Below, piece after piece: positions 1 through 8,107 of a stretch of DNA of 64,000 bases. Position numbers and translations under genes: made by a program. The notes under the pieces were generated by a model, which was given only the letters and a program-made list of their open reading frames with translations, was not told the origin of the DNA and did not search any database. The DNA is from Oscillospiraceae bacterium (GTDB lineage: Bacteria; Bacillota; Clostridia; Oscillospirales; Acutalibacteraceae), in the NCBI GenBank assembly GCA_015065615.1, contig SVPY01000007.1, positions 1 to 64,000 of the forward strand, written 5' to 3'. Position 1 is the stretch's first letter. Every line of letters begins with the position of its first letter.

Positions 1-13
1 TGTATTTTTCCAT
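1..13 (-). CDS. possible 5' end of a divergent gene (partial)
   Basis: On the minus strand, GGAGGACACAACA is followed by ATG GAA AAA TAC and then the window ends. The ribosome binding site and spacing are good, so a gene probably begins here and runs left out of the window, divergent from the two-component system. Only four codons are visible, so nothing can be said about function. Confidence 0.3.
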
Positions 14-334
14 TGTTGTGTCCTCCAGTAGTGTATTTGAGTTTGAGGTGATTCAAATACAGCTTCTTGATTACTTGTTGTCTTGGGCAGTCCTGGGATG
101 CTGTCCACAAGGAACAAGTAGGATACAAATACTGTTTTTGTGGTCTATCGCACCACATTGATTCTTTGAGTAAATACATCTGAAAACCGCTTATTTCGGC
201 TGTTTTTGGGCGCAAAACGAAGAAAAGTCCCAAACAGCACATTGATACTTTCCAGGCTCCGGAGTTATGCAAGCGCTAATCGAAATTATCCAAGAGATAA
301 TTATCTCAAAGGAATTTGCCGTATACGACCTACA

Positions 335-375
335 CCTTGCTTATTTACACCCGAAGGTTTACGCTTTCGGGTGTT
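335..375 (+). repeat. 41-bp direct repeat, left copy
   Basis: The 41 bases starting CCTTGCTTATTTACACCCGA recur without a mismatch at 6139-6179. The two copies enclose exactly the two-component/ABC module. The repeat contains a terminator stem. Confidence 0.9.
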
Positions 376-380
376 TTTTT
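347..380 (+). terminator. Rho-independent terminator
   Basis: Stem ACACCCGAA / TTCGGGTGT with a 10-nt loop, followed by a run of T. It would stop transcription entering from the left before the response-regulator promoter. Confidence 0.8.
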
Positions 381-385
381 ATCGA

Positions 386-399
386 TGTAAACATTTACA
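386..399. promoter_or_regulatory. candidate operator palindrome
   Basis: TGTAAACATTTACA: two 6-bp arms with a 2-bp spacer, about 45 bp upstream of an extended -10 sequence. The position suits autoregulation by the adjacent OmpR-type regulator, but this is inference. Confidence 0.35.
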
Positions 400-438
400 A
401 AATGATTACATAAACGCGAAGCAAAGCAGGGGTGCATA

Positions 439-447
439 TGCTATAAT
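439..447 (+). promoter_or_regulatory. extended -10 promoter element
   Basis: TGCTATAAT lies 18 bp before the response-regulator start codon. It is a perfect extended -10, without a recognisable -35. The leader would be very short, with GGAGGTG close to the 5' end of the RNA, so the real promoter could be elsewhere. Confidence 0.4.
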
Positions 448-465
448 AATATCGGAGGTGAGTGT

Positions 466-1125
466 ATGGCTCGAATTCTAATCGTTGAGGATGATGATTC
501 CATACGTGAGTTGGTAGAAATGAATCTGAATATAGCCGGGCATAAATGTGAGACGGCGGCGGATGGGAGAGAAGCGCTTAGTAAAATTGCATTGCATACG
601 TTTGATCTTGCGGTGCTTGATATTATGTTGCCCGAAGCAGATGGTTATGAATTGTTACCGCATATGCAAAAAGCAGACATTCCGGTTATCTTTGTCTCTG
701 CCAAAGGACAAGAAATGGATAGAGTAAAAGGTTTGCGGCTTGGCGCAGAGGATTATCTTGTGAAGCCTTTCAGCGTACTTGAGCTTTTGGTTCGAATCGA
801 AAAGATTATTGGGAGAAGAATGTTGAAGTCGGACGATATTGAAATACTTGGTGTACGTCTTTGTCCAAAGGAGCGACAAGTATGGTCAGACGGATTGCAG
901 ATTGATTTGAAGCCTATGGAATATGAGTTGCTTCATATGCTTATGAAGCACCCGAATATTGTCTTCACACGCGAACAACTCCTTCGTGAAGTGTGGGGCG
1001 ACTTATATTTCGGTGAAACACGTACGGTAGATAATCATATTGCTATTCTGCGCAGAAAGCTGAACTGGTCAGAGCGCATTGTTACTGTGCACCGTGTCGG
1101 GTACAAACTGGAGGTGAAAGCGTGA
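466..1125 (+). CDS. OmpR/PhoB-family response regulator
   Basis: A 219-residue DNA-binding response regulator. Residues 1-115 form the receiver: acidic pocket EDDD at 8-11, phospho-acceptor Asp52 in VLDIMLPEADGYEL, Ser78 and Lys100 (LVKPF). Residues about 125-217 form a winged helix ending in TVDNHIAILRRKL and VHRVGYKLE. GGAGGTGAGTGT precedes the ATG. The gene overlaps the histidine kinase by 4 bp, so the two are co-translated. Position and family suggest it responds to an extracytoplasmic signal, probably an antimicrobial or envelope stress, and controls the lipoprotein and ABC exporter downstream; the signal itself is inference. Confidence 0.95.
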   Translation: MARILIVEDDDSIRELVEMNLNIAGHKCETAADGREALSKIALHTFDLAVLDIMLPEADGYELLPHMQKADIPVIFVSAKGQEMDRVKGLRLGAEDYLVKPFSVLELLVRIEKIIGRRMLKSDDIEILGVRLCPKERQVWSDGLQIDLKPMEYELLHMLMKHPNIVFTREQLLREVWGDLYFGETRTVDNHIAILRRKLNWSERIVTVHRVGYKLEVKA

Positions 1126-2540
1126 AGCTGTGGCAGAAGATAGCGGCACTACTTTTAGCGGTGATGCTCCCGATTATGAGTATAAGTATGTTTTTCCTTG
1201 TGGGCATACAGGCGAAATCTATGCGGCAGATTGACGAAGAAAACACAAGATATGCCTTAACTGCCTGTAGAACGAGTGTGAGTTCCGCCGTAAAACAGCA
1301 CATAGGATTTGTGCAGGATACCACACAGCGAAGTGTTGTTCAGTATTTTTTCTCAGAGTATGCGGGTATTGTACGAAACGAGAATACTTATTTTTCCCTG
1401 ACTTCGGACGGCAACTACCTTTTTAATAACAGTCCCTATGACCCAAAGGCTGTGCTACCGTCAGATAGACTCTGCGGGATATCGGATGAACCGTATTCGA
1501 TAATCACACAGAGATTGACTGCTAAGAACGGAGAGCAGGTATGGATTGGCGGATGCTGTTTTTCGGCGGGTTCACAGGAATATACAGTCTATATCAGTAT
1601 GAATGTATCTCAAACAGAAAAAAGAATTGCACAGATGTACGGAATAAGCATTTGTATGATTTTGCTTTCTTGTTTTCTGACAGCTCTCATCTCAATTTTA
1701 CTTTTGCGTTATATCACAAAACCAATCACAAAGTTGACGCAGACCGCCGATTCAATTGCCAAAGGCGAATATCATCTTAGAAGCAAATATGTCTCCGGTG
1801 ATGAGGTGGGTACGTTATCAATGGCGTTTGACCAAATGGCGGAGGCTGTAGAAGAAAAGATCCATGCGCTGGATACAGAAAATGAACGCAAACAGTTTTT
1901 ACTCGGTGCACTTTCCCATGAGCTGCGTACGCCGATGACCTCAATTATCGGTTATGGTGAATCTTTATTGCATATGCCGCTGACAGAAGAGCAAAAGCGT
2001 GCCTGTGCATATAGGATTATCGATTCCGGCAGACGTGCGGAACAGCTTTCGCAAAAAATGATGGAGCTTGTCAGCTTATCTGTGGAACAGGAGATAAATA
2101 AAACAGTCTTTGATACTGAGCATTTACTTGAAGCTGTTAAGGATATATTTGGCGAGAAAGTGGTGGTTTCCTGCGATGTAAAAGAAATTTTCGGTGACGA
2201 AACGCTGCTATGTAGCTTGATATCTAATTTAGTGCAAAATGCATTATGTGCTTCTGATAAAGGCAAAACTGTAAATGTATCGGTACAGCTGCTTGAGCCG
2301 AGCTCTATAAGGATTTCCGTGCAGGATCGCGGTTGTGGTATTCCTGATTCGCATATTACACGTTTGACAGATCCGTTTTATAGAGTGGATAAGGCCAGGT
2401 CTCGCAAAGCAGGTGGAGCAGGTTTAGGCTTATCTATCTGTAAATTAATAGCAGAAAAGCATGGCGGTACACTACATATCGAAAGTGAAGTTGGCGTTGG
2501 TACAACAATTTCAGTAATTATCCCGATGCATACAGTTTGA
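1122..2540 (+). CDS. sensor histidine kinase, HAMP type
   Basis: A 472-residue membrane kinase with a GTG start overlapping the stop of the regulator gene. Transmembrane segments lie near residues 8-28 and 174-196 and enclose an extracellular sensor of about 145 residues. They are followed by HAMP (about 197-250), HisKA with the phospho-acceptor His in LGALSHELRTPMTSIIGYGE, and a HATPase domain with N box (ISNLVQNAL), G1 (DRGCGIPD) and G2 (GAGLGLSICKLIAEKHGG). All catalytic boxes are intact. It phosphorylates the upstream regulator. The sensor domain is not one I recognise. Confidence 0.94.
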   Translation: MKLWQKIAALLLAVMLPIMSISMFFLVGIQAKSMRQIDEENTRYALTACRTSVSSAVKQHIGFVQDTTQRSVVQYFFSEYAGIVRNENTYFSLTSDGNYLFNNSPYDPKAVLPSDRLCGISDEPYSIITQRLTAKNGEQVWIGGCCFSAGSQEYTVYISMNVSQTEKRIAQMYGISICMILLSCFLTALISILLLRYITKPITKLTQTADSIAKGEYHLRSKYVSGDEVGTLSMAFDQMAEAVEEKIHALDTENERKQFLLGALSHELRTPMTSIIGYGESLLHMPLTEEQKRACAYRIIDSGRRAEQLSQKMMELVSLSVEQEINKTVFDTEHLLEAVKDIFGEKVVVSCDVKEIFGDETLLCSLISNLVQNALCASDKGKTVNVSVQLLEPSSIRISVQDRGCGIPDSHITRLTDPFYRVDKARSRKAGGAGLGLSICKLIAEKHGGTLHIESEVGVGTTISVIIPMHTV

Positions 2541-2615
2541 TGACAAATTGTGTGCAAGCAACGGAAGACTTTTTGCGGTGTTCCCTTTTATACTAAGGGT
2601 GGAGGTGAAAAAGCA

Positions 2616-3905
2616 ATGATAAAACGCTTAATAAGTCTTTTTTTAGCCGTTATATTATTGGTATCGGTGTTAGTCGGCTGTACAGAAAATGAGCCTGAAG
2701 CAACCGATGAACATAGATTTGATGCAGATTATACAAGCGGAGTTTTGCTGAAAGAAAAACTTAACGTTCCTGAACATGTGAATGGGGAATTTCTGTCAGA
2801 ATCCGGGAAAAGCCGTGTGGTTGTGAATGCTTCGGTAAAAATACCTGAAGTTTCACGAGTAGATATTGTAGAGGCGTTGCCGAGAATATACAGTGAAGAA
2901 GAGATATCGGGGTTTATAAAAAGGCATAATGATGAAATCGGATGGTATACAATGCAAGCAGTAGAGCCTTATTCAGGGCAAATGCCGTCGATTGATGAAA
3001 AAATTGAAAACTATGAGGGTTATCAGCTGTGGCTAAGTAATATTCCCTTTGAGATGCGCTACTCTCATAACTTGAATGCTATTACAGCTATTAAGGAGAA
3101 GCTTCCTGAGGAAGTAAGAGATAATTACGTAAGAATGTCACTGATTATTTCCTACGGATTATCCAAACAATCCGGGGAAATAATGTTTCCCCCAGGCTTT
3201 AAGTTTGTGCGAAGTAATGAATTGGCTGACTGTGATGAAGTGATTCCTCTCACAGAAGAAAAAGCAAATGACTGCACGATCTCTATGGAAAAAGCGATTG
3301 AAATTGCGGATGACGAAGTAAAAGCTTTGGCTTCGGATTATGTATTGAGTGAATTCGGTCAGAACAGAAAATATGAGGAATTTAATAATCCGCAGTATTA
3401 TCTTTTTAGATATACACAGCAGATCGGCGGCGTTTCCGTAAATAATTCCTATGGTATGGAGCAGTGCGATATAGAGTACGGCTATACTTCAGGTCAGAGC
3501 GTTGTTACCGTTACAGTAAATGACGACGGTGTTTGCGCTTTGGAGTACGAAGCTCCCACTGATGTAGGCGAAGTTGTGCAGAAGGATGTGGAACTGCTCT
3601 CATTTAATGATATCTGGGAGATTTTTAAGAAGATCTCGGTTTTATCCATTCAAAGTTACGAAATGTATGAAGAAATTACGCAAAATGAGCTTGAAGTTTA
3701 CGACATAAGATTTGGCTATATGTCCGTTTTGCAGGGGGACGGGACATATCAGTATACACCGGTGTGGGATTTCTATGCTCGACGCATCTTGAAAGGCTCC
3801 GGTGCCTATGAAGGTAGCAACAATATTCCGCCAATTGAAGGAAAATCCTGCTTGACCATCAATGCTGTTAACGGAACGATCATTGACCGTGATTTAGGAT
3901 ATTGA
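2616..3905 (+). CDS. lipoprotein of unknown function in the TCS/ABC module
   Basis: The track starts this ORF at 2550, but the signal peptide begins at Met23 (MIKRLISLFLAVILLVSVLVGC), preceded by AAGGGTGGAGGTG. The start is therefore set at 2616, giving 429 residues. The lipobox LVGC places the protein on the outer face of the membrane. The rest is acidic and contains no motif that I recognise. It sits between the histidine kinase and two ABC-exporter membrane subunits, only 1 bp before the first permease. It could be an accessory or sensing partner of the exporter or kinase; this is inference. Confidence 0.8.
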   Translation: MIKRLISLFLAVILLVSVLVGCTENEPEATDEHRFDADYTSGVLLKEKLNVPEHVNGEFLSESGKSRVVVNASVKIPEVSRVDIVEALPRIYSEEEISGFIKRHNDEIGWYTMQAVEPYSGQMPSIDEKIENYEGYQLWLSNIPFEMRYSHNLNAITAIKEKLPEEVRDNYVRMSLIISYGLSKQSGEIMFPPGFKFVRSNELADCDEVIPLTEEKANDCTISMEKAIEIADDEVKALASDYVLSEFGQNRKYEEFNNPQYYLFRYTQQIGGVSVNNSYGMEQCDIEYGYTSGQSVVTVTVNDDGVCALEYEAPTDVGEVVQKDVELLSFNDIWEIFKKISVLSIQSYEMYEEITQNELEVYDIRFGYMSVLQGDGTYQYTPVWDFYARRILKGSGAYEGSNNIPPIEGKSCLTINAVNGTIIDRDLGY

Positions 3906-3906
3906 T

Positions 3907-4596
3907 ATGACAGTTATTATGATAGAGGTGTTTAGAATCCTTAAGGGCAAATGGTTTTGGTTATCTGCCTTATTTACGGTTGTTACATTGTGGGCAGGAA
4001 TAGGTCCGGACAGTTATTGGCTTTTGCAGGGTTCGCAGATGGAGTCAGCGTGGCTGTTTCAAAATGCATTTACAAGCAGTGTGAATGCAATCTCGCTGCC
4101 GTTGTTGGCTGCATTGCCCGGTGCGGCATTAACACGTAAGGAATTAGGCAGCGGTAGCCTAAGGGGTATTCTTTTTCGGATTAATATGCGAAAATATCTT
4201 TTCAGCCGCGTTATTTCTTTGCTTTTCTCCTCTATGGCTGCACAGTGTATAGGCGCGGGTGGATTTATTTTAGCTATTTCTTTTTTAGCTGCAGAATTCT
4301 ATTTTCCGCTTAACTTTCTAATTGCCAGAGTGATTTGTGCAGCGGTGTTTGCGGTTGTCGGCAGTTTCGGGGCTTTGCTGACAAGGGACACGACCTGTGC
4401 TTATGCTATTCCGATTGCTTTATGCTTTGCACTAACAATGCTGCGTGCGAGATTTATGATTGATGCTGAGTTTATAGACCCGCTGTGCTGGCTGTCAGGT
4501 GCACCGGATAAACTGTTGTTTATGGGCGCAGTATTGGTATTGCTTATAACGGGATACATAATATTTTTGTGTCAGGAGGTGAGGCGAAATGTTTAG
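3907..4596 (+). CDS. ABC-2-like membrane subunit 1
   Basis: A 229-residue hydrophobic protein with about six transmembrane segments and the small-subunit pattern of ABC-2 type exporters. It starts 1 bp after the lipoprotein gene and overlaps the next permease by 8 bp, so all are one transcript. It has no Walker motifs and would pair with the 4589-5491 protein and the ATPase at 5484. Low sequence conservation is typical for these subunits, so the call rests mainly on hydropathy and context. Confidence 0.75.
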   Translation: MTVIMIEVFRILKGKWFWLSALFTVVTLWAGIGPDSYWLLQGSQMESAWLFQNAFTSSVNAISLPLLAALPGAALTRKELGSGSLRGILFRINMRKYLFSRVISLLFSSMAAQCIGAGGFILAISFLAAEFYFPLNFLIARVICAAVFAVVGSFGALLTRDTTCAYAIPIALCFALTMLRARFMIDAEFIDPLCWLSGAPDKLLFMGAVLVLLITGYIIFLCQEVRRNV

Positions 4597-5491
4597 CATG
4601 AAAAGTGCAGCGCTTTGCTTTTTATGGAATTTGCGTATGCTTGGTAAAAATTTGCGATTCTATTTAGGATTGCTGCTTGGTTTTCTTATTTGCTTTTTTC
4701 TGACGGAGAAAACAATAAGTTTAGCTCAGGCTTTCCGTACAGATATTCAATTTTTTGAGCCATTTATTTGGTGTTTTGCGGACGGTAACAGCGTTTTGTT
4801 TGCTTCATTAGCGCTACTGCTGCCGCTTTCGCAGATTCCGAGATTGGATGCGCCGACATCGTACCTAATCCTGCGATCAGGGCGCAAGAGTTGGTTTTTG
4901 GGACAAATTATAACTATTTTGAGCATCAGTATGCTATATACGGTATTTCTGCTGTTATGTACAAGCTTGATGACTGTTGGCAATGTGTTTTTTGATAACT
5001 GCTGGAGCGATACAGCTACGGTGATGAGCTTTGCTCCGCAACAATTTGATGTGGCGTTAACGGTTGTACGCCGTACGGTGAAACAGACAGACCCTTATAG
5101 TTGTGCGGCATCCATATTCTTTTTGATGGCACAATATATGTTGTTTCTTTCTCTTGTGAGTTTAGTTGTCTCTTTGCAATTCGGAAAGCAAGCAGGAATC
5201 AGTGCGGTGATCGGCATCAGCCTTTATTCTTATTTGCTTACGCCGAGTAGATTTGAAACGTGGCTTGGTTTGGATGAACAAATTAAATATATTGCAAATT
5301 TGCTTGCGGCGTGGATGTCTCCGCTGCAACACGCTACTTACACGATGCACAGCTTTGGCTATGATTCTTTGCCGACCTTTGTACAGACGCATATATTGAT
5401 GGGTTCCGTCAATCTTATATTGATCTTACTGTCTATGTGGTCAGTACATAGAATGCAGTTCAGTTTTGGAAAAGGAGAGCAATATGTCTGA
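4589..5491 (+). CDS. ABC-2-like membrane subunit 2
   Basis: A 300-residue polytopic membrane protein with about six hydrophobic segments, starting inside the end of the preceding permease gene (AGGAGGTGAGGCGAA before ATG). Its last 8 bp overlap the ATPase gene. A larger hydrophilic loop lies around residues 130-175. Together with 3907-4596 it probably forms the pore of a peptide, lantibiotic or lipid exporter; the substrate is unknown. Confidence 0.75.
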   Translation: MFSMKSAALCFLWNLRMLGKNLRFYLGLLLGFLICFFLTEKTISLAQAFRTDIQFFEPFIWCFADGNSVLFASLALLLPLSQIPRLDAPTSYLILRSGRKSWFLGQIITILSISMLYTVFLLLCTSLMTVGNVFFDNCWSDTATVMSFAPQQFDVALTVVRRTVKQTDPYSCAASIFFLMAQYMLFLSLVSLVVSLQFGKQAGISAVIGISLYSYLLTPSRFETWLGLDEQIKYIANLLAAWMSPLQHATYTMHSFGYDSLPTFVQTHILMGSVNLILILLSMWSVHRMQFSFGKGEQYV

Positions 5492-6122
5492 TGTAGTAAG
5501 CATTTCCGGACTTTCAAAAAGTTTCGGAAAAGAAAAAGTGCTTAAAGAGATCAATCTATCACTACAAGCGGGGAAAATATATGGCATTATAGGACGCAAC
5601 GGTTCCGGCAAAACAGTGCTGATGAAATGTATACTTGGTTTTATGAAGCCAACAAAAGGAAAAGTGACAGTGTTTGATAAGGAGATAGGAAAAGACTGCG
5701 ATTTTGCACCTGACACGGGAATGATTATTGAAACACCGGGGTTTATTGACACGGAAAGCGGAGTTTCAAATCTCAAATATCTTGCCGGGCTTAGCAGAAA
5801 AAAGTGCATACCTGCTGAACAGCTTATGCAGATTGTTGGCTTAGACCCTAAAAATAAAAAATCGGTGAGCAAATACTCACTCGGTATGCGTCAGCGTTTG
5901 GGACTTGCACAAGCCATTATGGATCAGCCCTCCTTACTTATTTTGGATGAACCGATGAACGGACTCGATAATCGTGGCGTAGAGGATATTCGAAAATTAC
6001 TCCTCCAACTGAAAGAGCAGGGTGTGACAATTTTGTTGGCATCTCACAATCCGCTGGATATTTCTGTTCTTTGCGATAAAGTGTTTGAGATGGATAGCGG
6101 AGAACTCAGGCAGGTTAAGTGA
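5484..6122 (+). CDS. ABC exporter ATP-binding subunit
   Basis: The track begins at 5466, but AAAGGAGAGCAAT sits before the ATG at 5484, so 212 residues are preferred. The protein has Walker A GRNGSGKT, signature SLGMRQRLGLAQA, Walker B LLILDEPMNGLD and the H-loop ASHN, a complete nucleotide-binding domain. The short length and MNGLD/LGMRQR style resemble bacitracin- or lantibiotic-immunity type ATPases. It is the last gene of the module; the second copy of the 41-bp repeat with its terminator follows 16 bp after the stop. Confidence 0.93.
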   Translation: MSDVVSISGLSKSFGKEKVLKEINLSLQAGKIYGIIGRNGSGKTVLMKCILGFMKPTKGKVTVFDKEIGKDCDFAPDTGMIIETPGFIDTESGVSNLKYLAGLSRKKCIPAEQLMQIVGLDPKNKKSVSKYSLGMRQRLGLAQAIMDQPSLLILDEPMNGLDNRGVEDIRKLLLQLKEQGVTILLASHNPLDISVLCDKVFEMDSGELRQVK

Positions 6123-6138
6123 ATATATTTGTTTATGT

Positions 6139-6179
6139 CCTTGCTTATTTACACCCGAAGGTTTACGCTTTCGGGTGTT
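6139..6179 (+). repeat. 41-bp direct repeat, right copy
   Basis: A perfect copy of 335-375, 5,804 bp downstream. Its stem-loop acts as the terminator of the two-component/ABC operon and is followed by ATTTTTTT. Confidence 0.9.
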
Positions 6180-6187
6180 ATTTTTTT
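6151..6187 (+). terminator. terminator of the TCS/ABC operon
   Basis: The ACACCCGAA / TTCGGGTGT stem is followed by TATTTTTTT, and lies 28 bp after the ATPase stop codon. Confidence 0.85.
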
Positions 6188-6263
6188 GCCGAAACTTTAA
6201 ATCATAAAAGGCTTACTTTGAAATGAAGTTTATTCTGCAAATAAATTTACGGCGCATTTATGC

Positions 6264-6292
6264 TTGTCAATAATTTAAGTTTATTCTATAAT
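6264..6292 (+). promoter_or_regulatory. sigma-A promoter of the beta-helix gene
   Basis: TTGTCA, 17-bp spacer, TATAAT. It lies about 55 bp upstream of the ATG at 6347. Confidence 0.75.
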
Positions 6293-6346
6293 TAATATCA
6301 GAATTAAATTTTTTTAAGCAGATACACGAAGAAAGGAGCCTTTAAA

Positions 6347-7507
6347 ATGACCGCACAGTTAAATCTTTATGGTGACGGTATACATGATGATACCGCTGCT
6401 TTGCAGGAGCTTATTGATTGCTCCGGTGGCGATGTTTTTATTCCCGGAGGAACTTACCTGATTTCCGATACCTTGTTTATTCACAGTAACACAAGCCTTA
6501 AACTTGCCCACACGGCAATTATTCGTCTTGCTGATGACGCTTGCTGTATTATGCTGGCAAATGATAAGTGGATGCGTCCCGGCAGAAATAAGAATATTGT
6601 TGTAGAAGGAGGTACCTGGGACGGAAATAACGAGCATCAGCGCAGAGGAAAAGTGTTTGAAAATAAGCCTTATTTTTGCGGAACTGTGATGCGCTTTGAA
6701 GGTATAGAAGACCTTTATATTCATAACGTAACTTTCAAAGATCCCGAAGCGTATGCGTGCCAGATATTGGATGCAGATCGTTTTACCGTTGAAAATATAA
6801 ATTTTGACTTTAATATGTATCGCCCCAATATGGATGGAATTCATATTCAAGGGCCTGCCCGCAACGGATACGTCCGTAATATTAAAGGAGCAACAAATGA
6901 TGATTTGGTTGCTTTGAATTGCGATGACAGCTATCACGATTGGAATAACACCTACATAACCCAGGGTGATATTGAAAATATTACTGTAGATGGACTTTAT
7001 GCAGATAACGGCTATACAGGAGTAAGATTGCTTTCCTGCGGCAGTAAACTGCGCAACGTTACAATACGAAATATTTTTGGCACCTACCGTTTGTTCGGTG
7101 TATCGTTTACACACCACAATATAATACCGGGAGCTCCCGTTTGGTTTGATAATATTAATATTGATGGTATATATTGCTCCAAGCAGCCGCAGGATCCTCC
7201 TGTTGACCGCCGCTTTATTGACGGGTTAGATAAATTCTACGGTGAGGGATGTCATGATTGGCAAATTCGCCATGCCGATATCATTTATTTTGAATCGGGC
7301 GTACAGTGCGGAAACGTTACTTTAAGCAATATTTTCCGTTACGAAAAAGCGGTTACAGAAGCATACACAATCCACCTTACTCCTGATTCTTCCGTGCGCC
7401 GTTTAGTTATTAACAATGTTACTCAGCAGTTTGTGAATTGTCCCGAACAGCCTTTATTTATGAATGAAGGCACAGTTGAAAATCTGTTGGTTACGGCAGG
7501 TGGCTGA
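6347..7507 (+). CDS. GH28-like parallel beta-helix glycan hydrolase
   Basis: 386 residues with no signal peptide, so probably cytoplasmic. The N-terminus (NLYGDGIHDDTAALQELID, then VFIPGGTYLIS) is the classic pectate-lyase-superfamily opening, and the body shows repeating beta-helix rungs. NMDGIHIQGP and ATNDDLVALNCDD resemble the paired Asp sites of GH28 polygalacturonases. It has GAAAGGAG before the ATG and its own promoter. Substrate cannot be told; a pectin- or rhamnogalacturonan-type oligosaccharide is plausible. The gene stands alone, with no transporter or regulator beside it. Confidence 0.8.
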   Translation: MTAQLNLYGDGIHDDTAALQELIDCSGGDVFIPGGTYLISDTLFIHSNTSLKLAHTAIIRLADDACCIMLANDKWMRPGRNKNIVVEGGTWDGNNEHQRRGKVFENKPYFCGTVMRFEGIEDLYIHNVTFKDPEAYACQILDADRFTVENINFDFNMYRPNMDGIHIQGPARNGYVRNIKGATNDDLVALNCDDSYHDWNNTYITQGDIENITVDGLYADNGYTGVRLLSCGSKLRNVTIRNIFGTYRLFGVSFTHHNIIPGAPVWFDNINIDGIYCSKQPQDPPVDRRFIDGLDKFYGEGCHDWQIRHADIIYFESGVQCGNVTLSNIFRYEKAVTEAYTIHLTPDSSVRRLVINNVTQQFVNCPEQPLFMNEGTVENLLVTAGG

Positions 7508-7564
7508 ATAATAAAAAAAACAAAAGGCTAAGCCAACCGATATATTGTTGTAATGAGGATTATT

Positions 7565-8014
7565 ATGGGAAAATATATTAGAAAAGCTGAAAAAAGAGAT
7601 TTAATAAGAATAGCAGAGATTTATATATTTAATTACCGACTTAATTTCTATCCCATATTTAAAAACGACGCTTACTATTTCATAGAGCTTCAATCAGATA
7701 TATTGGCGAAAAGTTTTGAAGAAAAACTAAGCAACCTTTTTGTATACGATGACGGCGCGGTAAAAGGTTTTATTGAAACAGAAAAAGGCGAAATTAAAAA
7801 GCTTTTTGTGGAGCCTGTGCTGCAAGGAAATTCAATTGGTACGGTTCTTTTAAATTTTGCGCTAGGTAATTTAAAGGTAAATTTTCTGTGGGCGCTTGAG
7901 AAAAATACCCGCGCAATCGATTTTTACAAATGCCATGGTTTCACTTTGACTGAAGAGAAAATACCTGAAGAAGATACCGATGAGTATCTTGTAAAACTTA
8001 TTTATAAACTATAA
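7565..8014 (+). CDS. GNAT-family N-acetyltransferase
   Basis: The track starts at 7553, but GAGG at 7555 is best placed for the ATG at 7565, giving 149 residues. The acetyl-CoA-binding motif A is visible as VEPVLQGNSIGTVLLNFAL (Q-x-x-G-x-G type), followed by ALEKNTRAIDFYKCHGF, the usual motif B region. The substrate is unknown. It is monocistronic with its own terminator. Confidence 0.85.
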   Translation: MGKYIRKAEKRDLIRIAEIYIFNYRLNFYPIFKNDAYYFIELQSDILAKSFEEKLSNLFVYDDGAVKGFIETEKGEIKKLFVEPVLQGNSIGTVLLNFALGNLKVNFLWALEKNTRAIDFYKCHGFTLTEEKIPEEDTDEYLVKLIYKL

Positions 8015-8020
8015 TAAAAA

Positions 8021-8052
8021 GCAAGGGCGCTTGTTACGCTCTTGCCTTTTTT
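8021..8052 (+). terminator. terminator after the acetyltransferase
   Basis: GCAAGGGCG / CGCTCTTGC stem (one G-U pair) followed by CTTTTTTATTT. Confidence 0.85.
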
Positions 8053-8107
8053 ATTTACATTTAAAATTTATTGTGATAGTATTTAGTTAAGAGAGGGTGG
8101 AAATTTT

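Larger units (their letters stand above)
14..465. other. gene-free, hairpin-rich left region
   Basis: No convincing gene lies here. Three imperfect inverted repeats are visible: GTATTTGA...TCAAATAC near 33-60, ACTTGTT...AACAAGT near 76-121, and GCTGTTTTTGGG...CCCAAACAGC near 199-238. They are followed by a strong terminator (347-380) that is part of a 41-bp direct repeat. Such dense dyads are common at ends or control regions of mobile elements, but no recombinase is in view, so that reading is inference. The 206-481 ORF in the track runs through the terminator and is not credible. Confidence 0.5.

Noticed and set aside
206-481. 91-residue plus-strand ORF before the response regulator
   Set aside because: It runs through the terminator inside the 41-bp repeat, has no RBS and ends inside the regulator gene.
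6359-7117. 252-residue antisense ORF across the GH28-like gene
   Set aside because: Shadow of the coding strand; no start signals and no plausible domain.
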